Positions 1 to 8,071 of a stretch of 64,000 nt of DNA are shown here, piece after piece. The stretch comes from UBA7239 sp035430165. Lineage in GTDB: Bacteria > Pseudomonadota > Gammaproteobacteria > Pseudomonadales > UBA7239. The notes beneath the pieces are model-generated. The model did no database searches and was not told where the DNA came from. It saw only the letters and a list, made by a program, of their open reading frames with translations. The DNA lies in NCBI GenBank assembly GCA_035430165.1, contig DAOMGE010000002.1, positions 1 to 64,000 on the forward strand. The letters run 5' to 3'. Numbering within the stretch: position 1 is the first letter of the stretch; every line of letters begins with the position of its first letter. Position numbers and translations under genes: made by a program.

Positions 1-33
1 TATATGTAATAGAAAAATGTCTAAAATAAATGT

Positions 34-54
34 TACTGTAATTTTTTTACAGTA
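34..54. promoter_or_regulatory. Palindrome upstream of the island gene, LexA-box-like
   Basis: Perfect 8-bp arms (TACTGTAA and TTACAGTA) are separated by five T residues, 45 bp before the start codon at 99 and inside very A+T-rich promoter-like DNA. The CTG...CAG core resembles an SOS box, but the spacing is 11 instead of the usual 10. It is therefore a candidate operator for an unidentified regulator, not a confirmed LexA site. Confidence 0.25.
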
Positions 55-98
55 GATATATATTAAATACATCTTAATGTGTAGGCGAAGGCAATTTC

Positions 99-860
99 AT
101 GGTGCTCAGTCCGGCTGAAAAGGCGATCGAATCCTGGAAGAAATGGATGAAGCGAAATCCTAAGGAGAAGGTGCCGTTTGTGCGGGAGTATTTACTGAAG
201 AAGCAGCTAATTCTTCTTTTACCTGGACAGTCTGTTGAGGCATCACTGCTCAAGTGGGTGGAAGGGTGCAGGAGTGAGCCTGACCGGATCAAAGCCATAA
301 AGAACATCAAGGGAGCGTGGAATACACGCAAATGTCGGCAAAAGGGATCCTTGGTGTGCACAACCATAAGCAAGAAGAGCAAAAACATACTTAAGAATTT
401 GGTAAAGAATGATCGCGCTTATAAAACCGAAGGAATGGCCCTGGACAGCTTAATTAATTCATTCAAGGAGGCGGTGGATGCCAAGGTGGAACAAAGGGTA
501 GGGGGCATCCAGAAGGAAAATGAGCGTTTGAAAAAGCGTCCCCCAAAAACCAGGAACCAAGAAATACCACAGCAGGCATTTTCGCCCACACAATCAATTC
601 AAATGGCTGTGGAATATCAGAAAACAATTGAAGAAATGGAGCGTACGGTTGAATCCGTTGTGGTTGAAAATGACGATTTTAAAAAGCAGATCAAAATGCT
701 AAGGACTGAGCTTAGGCAGCTAAAGAAGCAAATGATCTCGGGAAAACCGCTGGACTTATCAAAGGGCATGGCTTCTGAACAGCATTCGGACGAGTCTGAA
801 GTGAAAAATACAGAAAGCACGGATACTGCGCCGACAGATAAATTACCTGATTCGAAATAG
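99..860 (+). CDS. Unknown coiled-coil protein of the integrated element
   Basis: A protein of 253 residues that I do not recognise. The first 130 residues are basic and Trp/Lys-rich. Residues about 130-225 are heptad-like and rich in Glu, Lys and Gln, so a coiled coil is likely. The last 30 residues are acidic, Ser/Thr-rich and probably disordered. There is no signal peptide or membrane segment. GAAGG lies about 8 bases before the ATG. Its base composition is visibly more A+T-rich, and its codons more A-ending, than those of genes beyond 2.7 kb, which fits cargo of the element whose integrase follows on the opposite strand. A nucleoid, plasmid or phage accessory role is possible but unsupported. 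Confidence 0.6.
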   Translation: MVLSPAEKAIESWKKWMKRNPKEKVPFVREYLLKKQLILLLPGQSVEASLLKWVEGCRSEPDRIKAIKNIKGAWNTRKCRQKGSLVCTTISKKSKNILKNLVKNDRAYKTEGMALDSLINSFKEAVDAKVEQRVGGIQKENERLKKRPPKTRNQEIPQQAFSPTQSIQMAVEYQKTIEEMERTVESVVVENDDFKKQIKMLRTELRQLKKQMISGKPLDLSKGMASEQHSDESEVKNTESTDTAPTDKLPDSK

Positions 861-943
861 GTAGCCAACTATTCGGAAATATTAAGACGCTCTCCGCGCT
901 ATCAACTGTTACGCTGGGACGAGAGTATGTTGCCGCAACCGTG

Positions 944-2146
944 TCAATTCCTCGAAGCCTCACGCAACTGGTCAAGGTAGTCGGCCCATCCTTGCATCAT
1001 TTGTCGTCTGCCTTCGAGATGCGCAGTCCGGTTGTATGCGCGCCCATTGGGATCCTTCACGGCATGCGCTAACTGATGTTCGATCCAATCCACCCTGTAG
1101 CCAAGTACCTCATCAAGAATTGTCCGCGCCATAGCTCGAAACCCATGTGGTGTGATTTGATCATTGCTAAAGCCTAGAGTTCGGAGAGCAGTTCTGACGC
1201 CATTTTCAGAGAGTGGCCTACTGTGGCCTCGGGCTGAAGGAAAGACATAGAGCCCACTTCCTGTGATGGGTTGAAGTTCGCTGAGTATGGCAATGGCCTG
1301 TCGGGAGAGGGGTACGATATGAGGAGTGTTGGTCTTGGAGACTGTGTACCTCCATTCAGCGCTCTCGAAATTGATATCTGCCCACTTCATTGTCCGGATT
1401 TCCCCTGGGCGTTGAAACAGCAATGGGGAAAGCAGTAAGGCGGCCTTGACCTCCGGGGTTCCACGGTAACTGTCCATCGTTACTAACAATTTGCCAACCT
1501 CCTTGGGGTCGGTGATTGAGGCCAGGTGTTTTTCCTTTGGGCTGGCTAACGCCCCTTTCAGGTCATGAGTTGGGTCTCTGTCTGCTCTGCCAGTGGCAAT
1601 TGCATAGCGGAAGATCTGACCACATGTTTGCTTGGCTCGGTGAGCCGTTTCAACGATGCCTTTTTGTTCAATGCGTCTCAAAACAGAAAGTAGTTCCGGT
1701 GTTGTTACCTCTGAGATGGGGCGTTTGGCAAGCCATGGCAACAAGTGGTTACCGAGTAGCCACCGTGTGCGAGTGGTGTGACTTACAGACCAGGTCTTTT
1801 GCTGCTTTTCGAGCCATTCTTCGGCGATGGATCCAAAGCTGTTGTTTGAAGCCGCTTTTGCGGCAAGTCGATTTTGTCGGCGGTGATTGCCTGGGTCTGC
1901 GCCATTGTCCAGTAGCTGCTTTGCTTCGGTCTTCTTGCGTCTGGCTGTTTTGAGGCTGACATCAGGGTACACGCCTAAAGCTAGCCTGTTCTCTTTGCCC
2001 GCATAGCGGTATTTGAGTCGCCAGTAGCGAGATCCATTTGGCATCACCTCCAGGTAAAGGCCGCCGCCATCAGATAGCTTGTAGGGCTTTTCCTTGGCCT
2101 TTGCATTTCGAACCGCCACTTCAGTCAGTTTGTCTGATCCTGCCAT
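944..2146 (-). CDS. P4-type tyrosine integrase
   Basis: Site-specific recombinase of 400 residues that would integrate and excise the element at the neighbouring ssrA gene. Residues 1-90 form the DUF4102-type arm-binding domain, about 105-190 the SAM-like core-binding domain and 210-390 the catalytic domain. The expected catalytic residues are visible: Arg246 in QRPGEI, the HGFR box with His334 and Arg337, His361 in the QLAH motif, and the nucleophile Tyr371 in AYNRT. The length is normal for the family and no frame is broken. It is transcribed away from ssrA, and its start lies 158 bp from the ssrA 3' end, the usual arrangement for elements using tmRNA genes as attB. The direct repeats before its start are probable recombinase or excisionase sites. 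Confidence 0.95.
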   Translation of the reverse strand: MAGSDKLTEVAVRNAKAKEKPYKLSDGGGLYLEVMPNGSRYWRLKYRYAGKENRLALGVYPDVSLKTARRKKTEAKQLLDNGADPGNHRRQNRLAAKAASNNSFGSIAEEWLEKQQKTWSVSHTTRTRWLLGNHLLPWLAKRPISEVTTPELLSVLRRIEQKGIVETAHRAKQTCGQIFRYAIATGRADRDPTHDLKGALASPKEKHLASITDPKEVGKLLVTMDSYRGTPEVKAALLLSPLLFQRPGEIRTMKWADINFESAEWRYTVSKTNTPHIVPLSRQAIAILSELQPITGSGLYVFPSARGHSRPLSENGVRTALRTLGFSNDQITPHGFRAMARTILDEVLGYRVDWIEHQLAHAVKDPNGRAYNRTAHLEGRRQMMQGWADYLDQLREASRN

Positions 2147-2149
2147 TTG

Positions 2150-2209
2150 TGCCCCCAGCCTATTTCGCTAATGCCCCCACTTGTGCCCCCAATTCTTCGA
2201 GATGCCCCC
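2150..2209. repeat. Four TGCCCCCA/G direct repeats between integrase and ssrA
   Basis: TGCCCCCA occurs at 2150-2157, 2172-2179 and 2184-2191, and TGCCCCCG at 2202-2209, all in the same orientation within 60 bp. They sit immediately before the integrase start, between it and the presumed attachment site. This is where arm-type integrase sites or excisionase iterons are expected. The function is inferred from position. Confidence 0.55.
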
Positions 2210-2244
2210 GGATGTGAGTGGAAGAATCTGCACGTAGTATAAAC

Positions 2245-2272
2245 AAAAAACCCAGCATTTACGCCGGGTTTC
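2245..2272 (-). terminator. Rho-independent terminator of ssrA
   Basis: On the minus strand a GC-rich stem with one mismatch (arms 2263-2271 and 2248-2256) is followed by a run of T. It lies about 33 bases beyond the CCA end of tmRNA, so it should end the precursor transcript. Because it lies on the element side of the probable crossover point, it may have been supplied by the element. Confidence 0.7.
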
Positions 2273-2304
2273 AGGACTTCTAGGGATGGTGCTGGAAGGT
2301 GAAT

Positions 2305-2657
2305 TGGTGGAGCCGAGGGGAATTGAACCCCTGTCCGTCAGTCCGCTACTGCGAGATCTACATGCTTAGGTCCGTTAATTGATTTAACCGTTCACAGCCC
2401 AGCGGGCAGGACGTGAACAGCGATCCTGTAGGTTTTAGTGGATTGGCGCCAGGCGAGCCGCTCCGCGATCCCATTCTGGATGACAGTCAATAACGCGATA
2501 TGGGCATCTTGTTATCGACCGCTAGCTGCGATTAAGCAGCTAGAGCGTAGTTGTCGTCGTTGGCAACTAAGAGTTTACAGCTTTGATTTACGAGATTGGC
2601 TGCCATCTCGGCATGCACCCGGAGCTTTGTAACCGGCGTCGAATCCAAAACGGCCCC
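2305..2657 (-). ncRNA. ssrA: Transfer-messenger RNA (tmRNA)
   Basis: A 353-nt tmRNA that rescues stalled ribosomes together with SmpB and tags the nascent chain for proteolysis. The 5' end GGGGCC...GGATTCGACG (from 2657) and the 3' end with TTCAATTCCCCTCGGCTCC and CCA (to 2305) form the tRNA-like domain. The tag frame is read on the minus strand from 2564 to 2532 as ANDDNYALAA followed by TAA, one residue different from the E. coli tag. The 3' half of the molecule is the attachment site of the neighbouring integrase, and the mature 3' end is intact, so the element did not disrupt it. Confidence 0.97.
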
Positions 2658-2683
2658 GATACGTCTGCTCTAAGAGCTTGTTC

Positions 2684-2713
2684 AGTATATGGGGGTGCAG
2701 AAGCGGAATTCAA
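2684..2713 (-). promoter_or_regulatory. Probable sigma-70 promoter of ssrA
   Basis: On the minus strand TTGAAT (2713-2708) and TATACT (2689-2684) are separated by 18 bp. Transcription would start near 2677 and give a short 5' leader to be removed by RNase P. The site lies upstream of the divergent uppP start. Confidence 0.55.
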
Positions 2714-2772
2714 TGTCTTTCGGCCAAAGGCCATGGGTTATCATGCGCGCTTTGCGCGATGCGGGGTGTGGC

Positions 2773-3594
2773 ATGGATTGGGTATTGATTCTGAAAGCCA
2801 TTGTGATGGGTATGGTGGAAGGCCTGACGGAATTCCTGCCGATCTCCAGCACGGGCCACCTGATTATCACCGGCGAATTGCTGCACTTCCTCGACAAGGA
2901 CAAGCGCGACGTTTTCGAAATTTCCATCCAGCTGGGCGCCATCCTCGCTGTGTGCTGGGTGTATCACCAGCGTTTCTGGCGTGTACTGTCGACATTGCAC
3001 ACGCCGGCGTCACAGCGCTTTGTGGCGAACGTTGTTGTGGCATTCCTGCCGGCGGCTATCCTCGGCTTCCTGTTTATCAAGAAGATCAAGTTCTACCTGT
3101 TCAACCCGGAAGCCGTGGCCTGCGCCTTTATCGTCGGCGCGTTCATCATCTGGTGGGCCGAGCGCCGCCCGCAGAAGATACGTGTGGAAACGGTGGATGA
3201 GATGCGCCTGCAGGACGCGCTGAAGATCGGCTTTGCGCAAGCGTTGTCGCTGATTCCCGGCACCTCGCGCTCGGGTGCGACCATCATCGGCGGATTGCTG
3301 ACGGGATTGTCGCGCCAGGCAGCGACTGAATTTTCATTTTTCCTGGCTGTGCCGACCATGTTTATCGCCACGATTTACGATACCTGGAAACACCGCGAAC
3401 TGTTGAGTGCAGATGATCTCGATATTTTTGCCGTGGGATTTGTCAGCGCGTTCGTGTTCGGCATGCTCGCTGTGCGCGGTTTGCTGGCGTACATCCAGCG
3501 CCACGATTTCACGGTGTTTGTCTGGTACCGGATTGCGTTTGGTTTGTTTATTCTCGGCACGGCCCATTTCGGGCTGGTGCAGTGGGCGGATTGA
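2773..3594 (+). CDS. uppP: Undecaprenyl-diphosphatase UppP (BacA)
   Basis: Inner-membrane phosphatase of 273 residues that recycles undecaprenyl diphosphate to the monophosphate carrier used for peptidoglycan and O-antigen synthesis. The N-terminal EGLTEFLPISSTGH signature (residues 16-29) carries the conserved Glu pair, and a PGTSRSGAT motif lies near residue 170. Seven to eight hydrophobic segments are evident. The frame is open from 2689, but the family begins just before the EGLTEF motif and the upstream stretch overlaps the ssrA promoter, so the ATG at 2773 is preferred; 2743 is an alternative. The protein has the normal family length. It converges on apaH with a gap of 5 bases. Confidence 0.95.
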   Translation: MDWVLILKAIVMGMVEGLTEFLPISSTGHLIITGELLHFLDKDKRDVFEISIQLGAILAVCWVYHQRFWRVLSTLHTPASQRFVANVVVAFLPAAILGFLFIKKIKFYLFNPEAVACAFIVGAFIIWWAERRPQKIRVETVDEMRLQDALKIGFAQALSLIPGTSRSGATIIGGLLTGLSRQAATEFSFFLAVPTMFIATIYDTWKHRELLSADDLDIFAVGFVSAFVFGMLAVRGLLAYIQRHDFTVFVWYRIAFGLFILGTAHFGLVQWAD

Positions 3595-3599
3595 GTCGC

Positions 3600-4424
3600 T
3601 TATTTTTTGCCCGCGCTGGAAAAAAACTGCGCACCGTCATCAAGGCGCAGCAGGGTCAGGAAGCGTCCCCACACACAGCCACTGTCGAGCGCGATGATAT
3701 TGTCGACGCCGGTTTCGGCGAGCAGCGCTGCCCAATGCCCGAATAGAATGCGCCAGCCCGGCGGCGGCTGGAAGCGCGTGAACCACGGCACATAACCTTT
3801 CGGTATGTTTTCCACGTCTTCCTTGTAACGCAGTTGCAGCGCGTTGACATGTTTTTTTTCTGTCGCGCAAATCCGCATGCGCGTGAATGCATTGGTGATA
3901 AATCGCCAGCGATCCACATCCTTCAGGCCATCAGACCAGTTATCCGGTTCATCGCCGTACATCGCGCGCAAAAATTCCACGCAGCGACCGGATTGCAATA
4001 CCGCTTCCACTTCGCGCGCGCATTGCTGCGCCTGTGCCAGTGTCCAGCCCGGAAAAATGCCGGCATGCACCAGTGCAACTTTTTTTGTGTCGTCGACAAA
4101 CATCAGCGGTTGCTGGCGCAACCAGTCGAGCAGCGCATCGCGATCCGGTGCATTGAGTATGTCGTCGAGCGTGTCCTTGCGTTTGTGTGCAAGACCTGCG
4201 CGCGCAATCGCCAGCAAGTGCAGGTCATGATTGCCAAGCACGGTGACAGCAGAGGCACCAAGATTTTTTACAAAGCGTAGACAGGCCAGCGAAGCCGGGC
4301 CGCGATTGACGAGATCGCCGGTCAACCACAACTGGTCGATGGCAGGATCGAAATGTACCTGATCGAGCAATTCGCGCAGCGGATCGAGACAGCCTTGCAA
4401 ATCACCGACGACGTAGGTTGCCAT
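3600..4424 (-). CDS. apaH: Bis(5'-nucleosyl)-tetraphosphatase, symmetrical
   Basis: Hydrolyses Ap4A to two ADP, limiting alarmone dinucleotides and removing Np4 caps from RNA. The 274 residues show the metallophosphatase motifs GDLQG (7-11), GDLVNRG (36-42) and GNHD (64-67). The length is as expected. It is the last gene of the lptD-surA-pdxA-rsmA-apaG-apaH run on this strand and starts 23 bases after apaG, a conserved gammaproteobacterial order. Confidence 0.97.
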   Translation of the reverse strand: MATYVVGDLQGCLDPLRELLDQVHFDPAIDQLWLTGDLVNRGPASLACLRFVKNLGASAVTVLGNHDLHLLAIARAGLAHKRKDTLDDILNAPDRDALLDWLRQQPLMFVDDTKKVALVHAGIFPGWTLAQAQQCAREVEAVLQSGRCVEFLRAMYGDEPDNWSDGLKDVDRWRFITNAFTRMRICATEKKHVNALQLRYKEDVENIPKGYVPWFTRFQPPPGWRILFGHWAALLAETGVDNIIALDSGCVWGRFLTLLRLDDGAQFFSSAGKK

Positions 4425-4447
4425 GCGTATGCCTGCCTGAATCGTGC

Positions 4448-4816
4448 TTAATGTAGCGCGCCGGGTTTGGCGAGCGAGAAACGTGGTATCAGCGCATCGA
4501 ACAGATCGCCGGATTCTGTCTGCATCTGGTAACTGCCTTCCATCGTGCCTATCGGTGTTTCCAGTACGGCGCCGCTGGTGTAGGTGTGCGACTGGCCGGG
4601 CGCAATCAGAGGCTGCACGCCCACCACGCCGTCACCGCGCACTTCCTGTGTCTTGCGGTTGCCGTCGGTGATGATCCAGTGGCGACGCAACAATTGCACC
4701 GGTGCATCGCCGTTGTTGGTGATCGTGATGGTGTAGGCAAACGCGAAACGGCTTGCGTCTGGCGTGGAATGTTCCGCCAGGTATTGCGTTTTGACAGTAA
4801 CTTTTACGCCGGGCAT
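4448..4816 (-). CDS. apaG: ApaG protein (DUF525)
   Basis: Small cytoplasmic beta-sandwich protein of 122 residues with an ApaG/FBXO3-type fold. The molecular role is not settled; it affects cobalt resistance and magnesium efflux and is genetically linked to ApaH. The hallmark stretches are present: FAYTITITNNG (26-36), the RRHWIITDGN region and the PIGTMEGSYQM loop. The start overlaps the 3' end of rsmA by 13 bases, indicating translational coupling within the operon. Confidence 0.95.
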   Translation of the reverse strand: MPGVKVTVKTQYLAEHSTPDASRFAFAYTITITNNGDAPVQLLRRHWIITDGNRKTQEVRGDGVVGVQPLIAPGQSHTYTSGAVLETPIGTMEGSYQMQTESGDLFDALIPRFSLAKPGALH

Positions 4817-5631
4817 GGGATGCTCTCGCAGCTATCGAGGGTGTTGGCCAGATTGACAAAATCCGTGACCGACAGGGTTTCCGCACGCGCATCGGGATTG
4901 ATGCCGGCCGCACGGATCGTGTTTTCATTGATGGCAGATTTCAGCGTGTTGCGCAGCGTCTTGCGGCGTTGCTGGAACGCAAGGTTGACGACACGCGCCA
5001 GGGTTTCCGGATGATTCGCCACCGCGTGGTGAGGGCGAGGTTGCAAACGCACAATCGCAGACATCACTTTCGGCGGCGGAAAAAAGGCACCGGGTGGCAC
5101 ATCAAATAATGGCGTGATCTGGCAATAATATTGCGCCATCACGCTGAGGCGTCCGTAATCCTTGCTGCCGGGTTCAGCCGCCATGCGATCGACCACTTCT
5201 TTCTGCAACATGAAATGCATGTCGCGGATGTACTCGCGTTGTGACAGCAAATGAAACAGCAAGGGTGTCGAAATATTGTAGGGCAGGTTGCCAACAACAC
5301 GCAGGCTTGCGGCTTGCGGTTGCAGTGAACGCAAATCGAATTTCAGTGCGTCGCCTTCTACCAGCGTAAAACAGGCATTGCCTGCAAAGTGCTGGCGCAA
5401 ACTGGCGGCGAGATCGCGATCCAGTTCAACGGCGGTGATCGTGGCGCCGGATTGCAACAGGAACTCCGTCAATGCGCCCTGGCCGGGGCCGATTTCGAGA
5501 ATCTGTTGTCCGGCTTGTGCAGAGACGGCATTGGCAATGCGCCGGATAATATTCTGGTCGTGCAGGAAATTCTGGCCAAACCGTTTGCGCGGCTTGTGAC
5601 CTTCAAAAACATTGTCGATGGATTTCACCAT
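4804..5631 (-). CDS. rsmA: 16S rRNA (adenine1518/1519-N6)-dimethyltransferase
   Basis: KsgA/RsmA uses SAM to dimethylate two adjacent adenines in helix 45 of 16S rRNA late in 30S assembly. The 275 residues contain RKRFGQNFLHD near the N-terminus, the SAM-binding EIGPGQGALTEFL motif around residues 46-58, and the catalytic NLPYNIS motif. The start codon overlaps the pdxA stop (TAATG), so the two genes are coupled. Confidence 0.97.
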   Translation of the reverse strand: MVKSIDNVFEGHKPRKRFGQNFLHDQNIIRRIANAVSAQAGQQILEIGPGQGALTEFLLQSGATITAVELDRDLAASLRQHFAGNACFTLVEGDALKFDLRSLQPQAASLRVVGNLPYNISTPLLFHLLSQREYIRDMHFMLQKEVVDRMAAEPGSKDYGRLSVMAQYYCQITPLFDVPPGAFFPPPKVMSAIVRLQPRPHHAVANHPETLARVVNLAFQQRRKTLRNTLKSAINENTIRAAGINPDARAETLSVTDFVNLANTLDSCESIPCPA

Positions 5632-6677
5632 TAATTTTTTCTCGCGTGGCGCAACATGGCCGCTGCCGTGTCGATCGCCAGTTGCAGGCTGTGGTGCCGT
5701 GCGCGACCGCTACCGGCGAGATCCAGTGCCGTGCCGTGATCGACCGAGGTGCGCACAAACGGCAAACCCAGGGTGATGTTGATCGCTTCGCCAAACCCTT
5801 GCGCTTTCAACACCGGTAATCCCTGGTCGTGATACATCGCGACAACGACATCGACACCCTGCAAGCGCTCGCGTGTAAATGCTGTGTCGGCAGGTACCGG
5901 GCCGATCAAGCGAAAATTTTCCTGCCGCAATTTTTCCATCACCGGTTCGATAATGAGCAACTCTTCATCACCGAGATGGCCGGCTTCGCCAGCGTGCGGG
6001 TTCAGTCCGCAAACCAGAATAGCCGGAGCCTGTTGCGTGAAATAACGCTGCAGGTCTGCATGCACAATCTGCAAGGTGCGTGTCACATTGTCTGTGGTGA
6101 TCGCATCCGGTACTGCGCGCAAGGGCAGGTGGGTTGTCACCAGTGCAACGCGCAGGTTTTCAGTGGCCAGCATCATCACAACCTTGTCGCAGCCGGCGAG
6201 CGCCTGTAGAAATTCGGTGTGACCGCTGAAGTGTTCGCCATGTTGTTCTTGTGCGGCGTCGTTGATCACGCTTTTTTGTACCGGGCCGGTGACCAGTGCC
6301 AGCTGCGACGGATTTTGCAAACAGTCTGCGGTTGCCTTGCGCAAACAGTCGAGCACGTAAGCGGCGTTGCGTGTATCCGTTTTGCCGTTTTCAACAGCGG
6401 TGGCGCAGCGCACGGGCTTGATATAGAGCGCACCGGCGGGTAACGCCGCGTCTGGCAGTGCGCCAGTCGCGGTGTCTCCGGCAACAGCGTGTAAGGTGAG
6501 CGGAAGTTTCAGTTGTTGCGCGCGCTGTAGCAGGAGATCCGGATCGGCGTAGGCGATAACGGCATGTTGTTGCGGCTGTTGCGCAACGTGTACCGTGATG
6601 TCGGGGCCGATACCGGCAGGCTCGCCCGGTGTCAGTGCCAATGCAATGTGGTGTGGATGCCCGGATTGCATCGGCAT
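5631..6677 (-). CDS. pdxA: 4-hydroxythreonine-4-phosphate dehydrogenase
   Basis: Oxidises 4-phosphohydroxy-L-threonine in the deoxyxylulose-5-phosphate-dependent route to pyridoxal phosphate; a divalent-metal enzyme. The family opening ALTPGEPAGIGPD is close to the N-terminus, and GHTEFL and the GLNPHAGE metal and substrate motifs follow in order. The protein is about 348 residues. The start is uncertain: GTG at 6686, ATG at 6677 or ATG at 6671 are all possible, and the middle one is taken because the AGG before the GTG is too close to it. It lies directly after surA. Confidence 0.95.
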   Translation of the reverse strand: MPMQSGHPHHIALALTPGEPAGIGPDITVHVAQQPQQHAVIAYADPDLLLQRAQQLKLPLTLHAVAGDTATGALPDAALPAGALYIKPVRCATAVENGKTDTRNAAYVLDCLRKATADCLQNPSQLALVTGPVQKSVINDAAQEQHGEHFSGHTEFLQALAGCDKVVMMLATENLRVALVTTHLPLRAVPDAITTDNVTRTLQIVHADLQRYFTQQAPAILVCGLNPHAGEAGHLGDEELLIIEPVMEKLRQENFRLIGPVPADTAFTRERLQGVDVVVAMYHDQGLPVLKAQGFGEAINITLGLPFVRTSVDHGTALDLAGSGRARHHSLQLAIDTAAAMLRHARKN

Positions 6678-6694
6678 GTGCGTCACGCGCCTGC

Positions 6695-7984
6695 TTACAG
6701 CTTGACCTGTACGTAGGCCTTGTCGCGCAATTCTTTCAGCCAGCGTGGCAATTCGTCGTCGTACTGGCGTTTGCGCAACAGGTTTTTCACCTGGACGCGC
6801 ATCATCTCTGCACTCATATCCTGCTGGCGACGATCCTGCACCTGCAGGATATGCCAGCCGAACTGGGTATGGAACGGTGCAGAAATATCACCCTTGGCAG
6901 TGTTGTTCATCATCTGGTCAAATTCCGGCACCATCTGGCCCGGTGTGGTCCAGCCGAGGTCGCCACCCTTCATGGCGGAGCCCGGGTCTTCGGAATATTT
7001 TTTCGCGAGCGCAGCAAAGTCGCCGCCCTTCAGCACGGCAGCGCGAATATTCTGCAACAGGGCTTTTGCTTCGTCGTCATTGCGCACGGCAGACGTTTTG
7101 ACCAGGATGTGTCGCGCTTGTGTCTGGGTGATCAGGTCGCTGAACGGTGCCTTGCGCTCCATGACTTTCACGATATGGATGGCGTTTTCAGCACGCAGGG
7201 GCGGGCTGACCTGGCCCGGTTCCATCTTGCTCACCTGGTCTGCATACAGCGGCGGCAACTGGATGGGCTGGCGCCAGCCGAGATCGCCACCTTCCAGCGC
7301 ATCCTGTGCGCCTGACCAGCGCATCACCAGCTGGCGGAAATCAGCACCTTTTTTTGCCTGCTCGTAAATATCCTGCGCCTTTTTTTCCTGGGCAGCGGTT
7401 TCTGCAGCAGTGGCATTTTCATTAAGTGGTAACACCAGATGGGCGAGGTGGTACTGCGGTTGTGCGCGCAACTTGCCTTCTTCGGAATGCAGGAAGTTAT
7501 CGACGTCCTGGTCAGATATTTCAATGCGTTTGTTCACCAGTGCCTGCTGTACTTGCTGGATGATAATCTGGCGCCGGATATTTTCACGGAACATGGATGG
7601 CGGGATGCCGTTTTTTTCCAGTTCATTCATAAACTGGTCGGTGGACAGGTGATTCTGTGCGGCGACACTGTCGAGTGTGCTCTGCAATTGTTCATCACTG
7701 ATTTTTACGGAAGCGCGCTGACCCATCTGCAGTTGCAGGCTTTCGACAATCAGTCGTTCGAGCACTTGCTTCTGCAGGATTTCCTGCGGCGGCAGTTCAC
7801 GACCGGCACGCTGGATCTGGTTGGCGATCATGTTCATTTGCAGGGTCAGTTCGCTGTTCATGATCACGTCGTCATCAACCACGGCCACTACACGATCCAG
7901 CGTTTGTGATTCTGCTGCATACGTGCTGGAAAACCAGCTGCTTGTGATCAGCAGGGCTGACAGAAGCAGAATTTTTTTGCGCAT
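6695..7984 (-). CDS. surA: Periplasmic chaperone/peptidyl-prolyl isomerase SurA
   Basis: Periplasmic chaperone for outer-membrane beta-barrel proteins, including its neighbour LptD. The 429 residues begin with a signal peptide ending near TYAAES, followed by the SurA N-terminal domain (DRVVAVVDDDVIMNSEL), then two parvulin domains recognisable by paired QARHILVK and GGDLGW motifs, and a C-terminal helix. The frame extends upstream, but the ATG at 7984 is chosen because AGGAA lies about 9 bases before it and the signal peptide starts there. It is 87 bases downstream of lptD. Confidence 0.96.
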   Translation of the reverse strand: MRKKILLLSALLITSSWFSSTYAAESQTLDRVVAVVDDDVIMNSELTLQMNMIANQIQRAGRELPPQEILQKQVLERLIVESLQLQMGQRASVKISDEQLQSTLDSVAAQNHLSTDQFMNELEKNGIPPSMFRENIRRQIIIQQVQQALVNKRIEISDQDVDNFLHSEEGKLRAQPQYHLAHLVLPLNENATAAETAAQEKKAQDIYEQAKKGADFRQLVMRWSGAQDALEGGDLGWRQPIQLPPLYADQVSKMEPGQVSPPLRAENAIHIVKVMERKAPFSDLITQTQARHILVKTSAVRNDDEAKALLQNIRAAVLKGGDFAALAKKYSEDPGSAMKGGDLGWTTPGQMVPEFDQMMNNTAKGDISAPFHTQFGWHILQVQDRRQQDMSAEMMRVQVKNLLRKRQYDDELPRWLKELRDKAYVQVKL

Positions 7985-8071
7985 ATTACGTGTTCCTGTA
8001 GTCAGTGTGGCAGATGCCGGTTTTTTCGTTGCCGCTTCAACAATGCGTTGGATTACCACGCCAGCGGGCTA

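Noticed and set aside
2438..2632. Short open frames across the ssrA region
   Set aside because: They lie within tmRNA, whose structure and tag are clear, so they are not coding apart from the tag.
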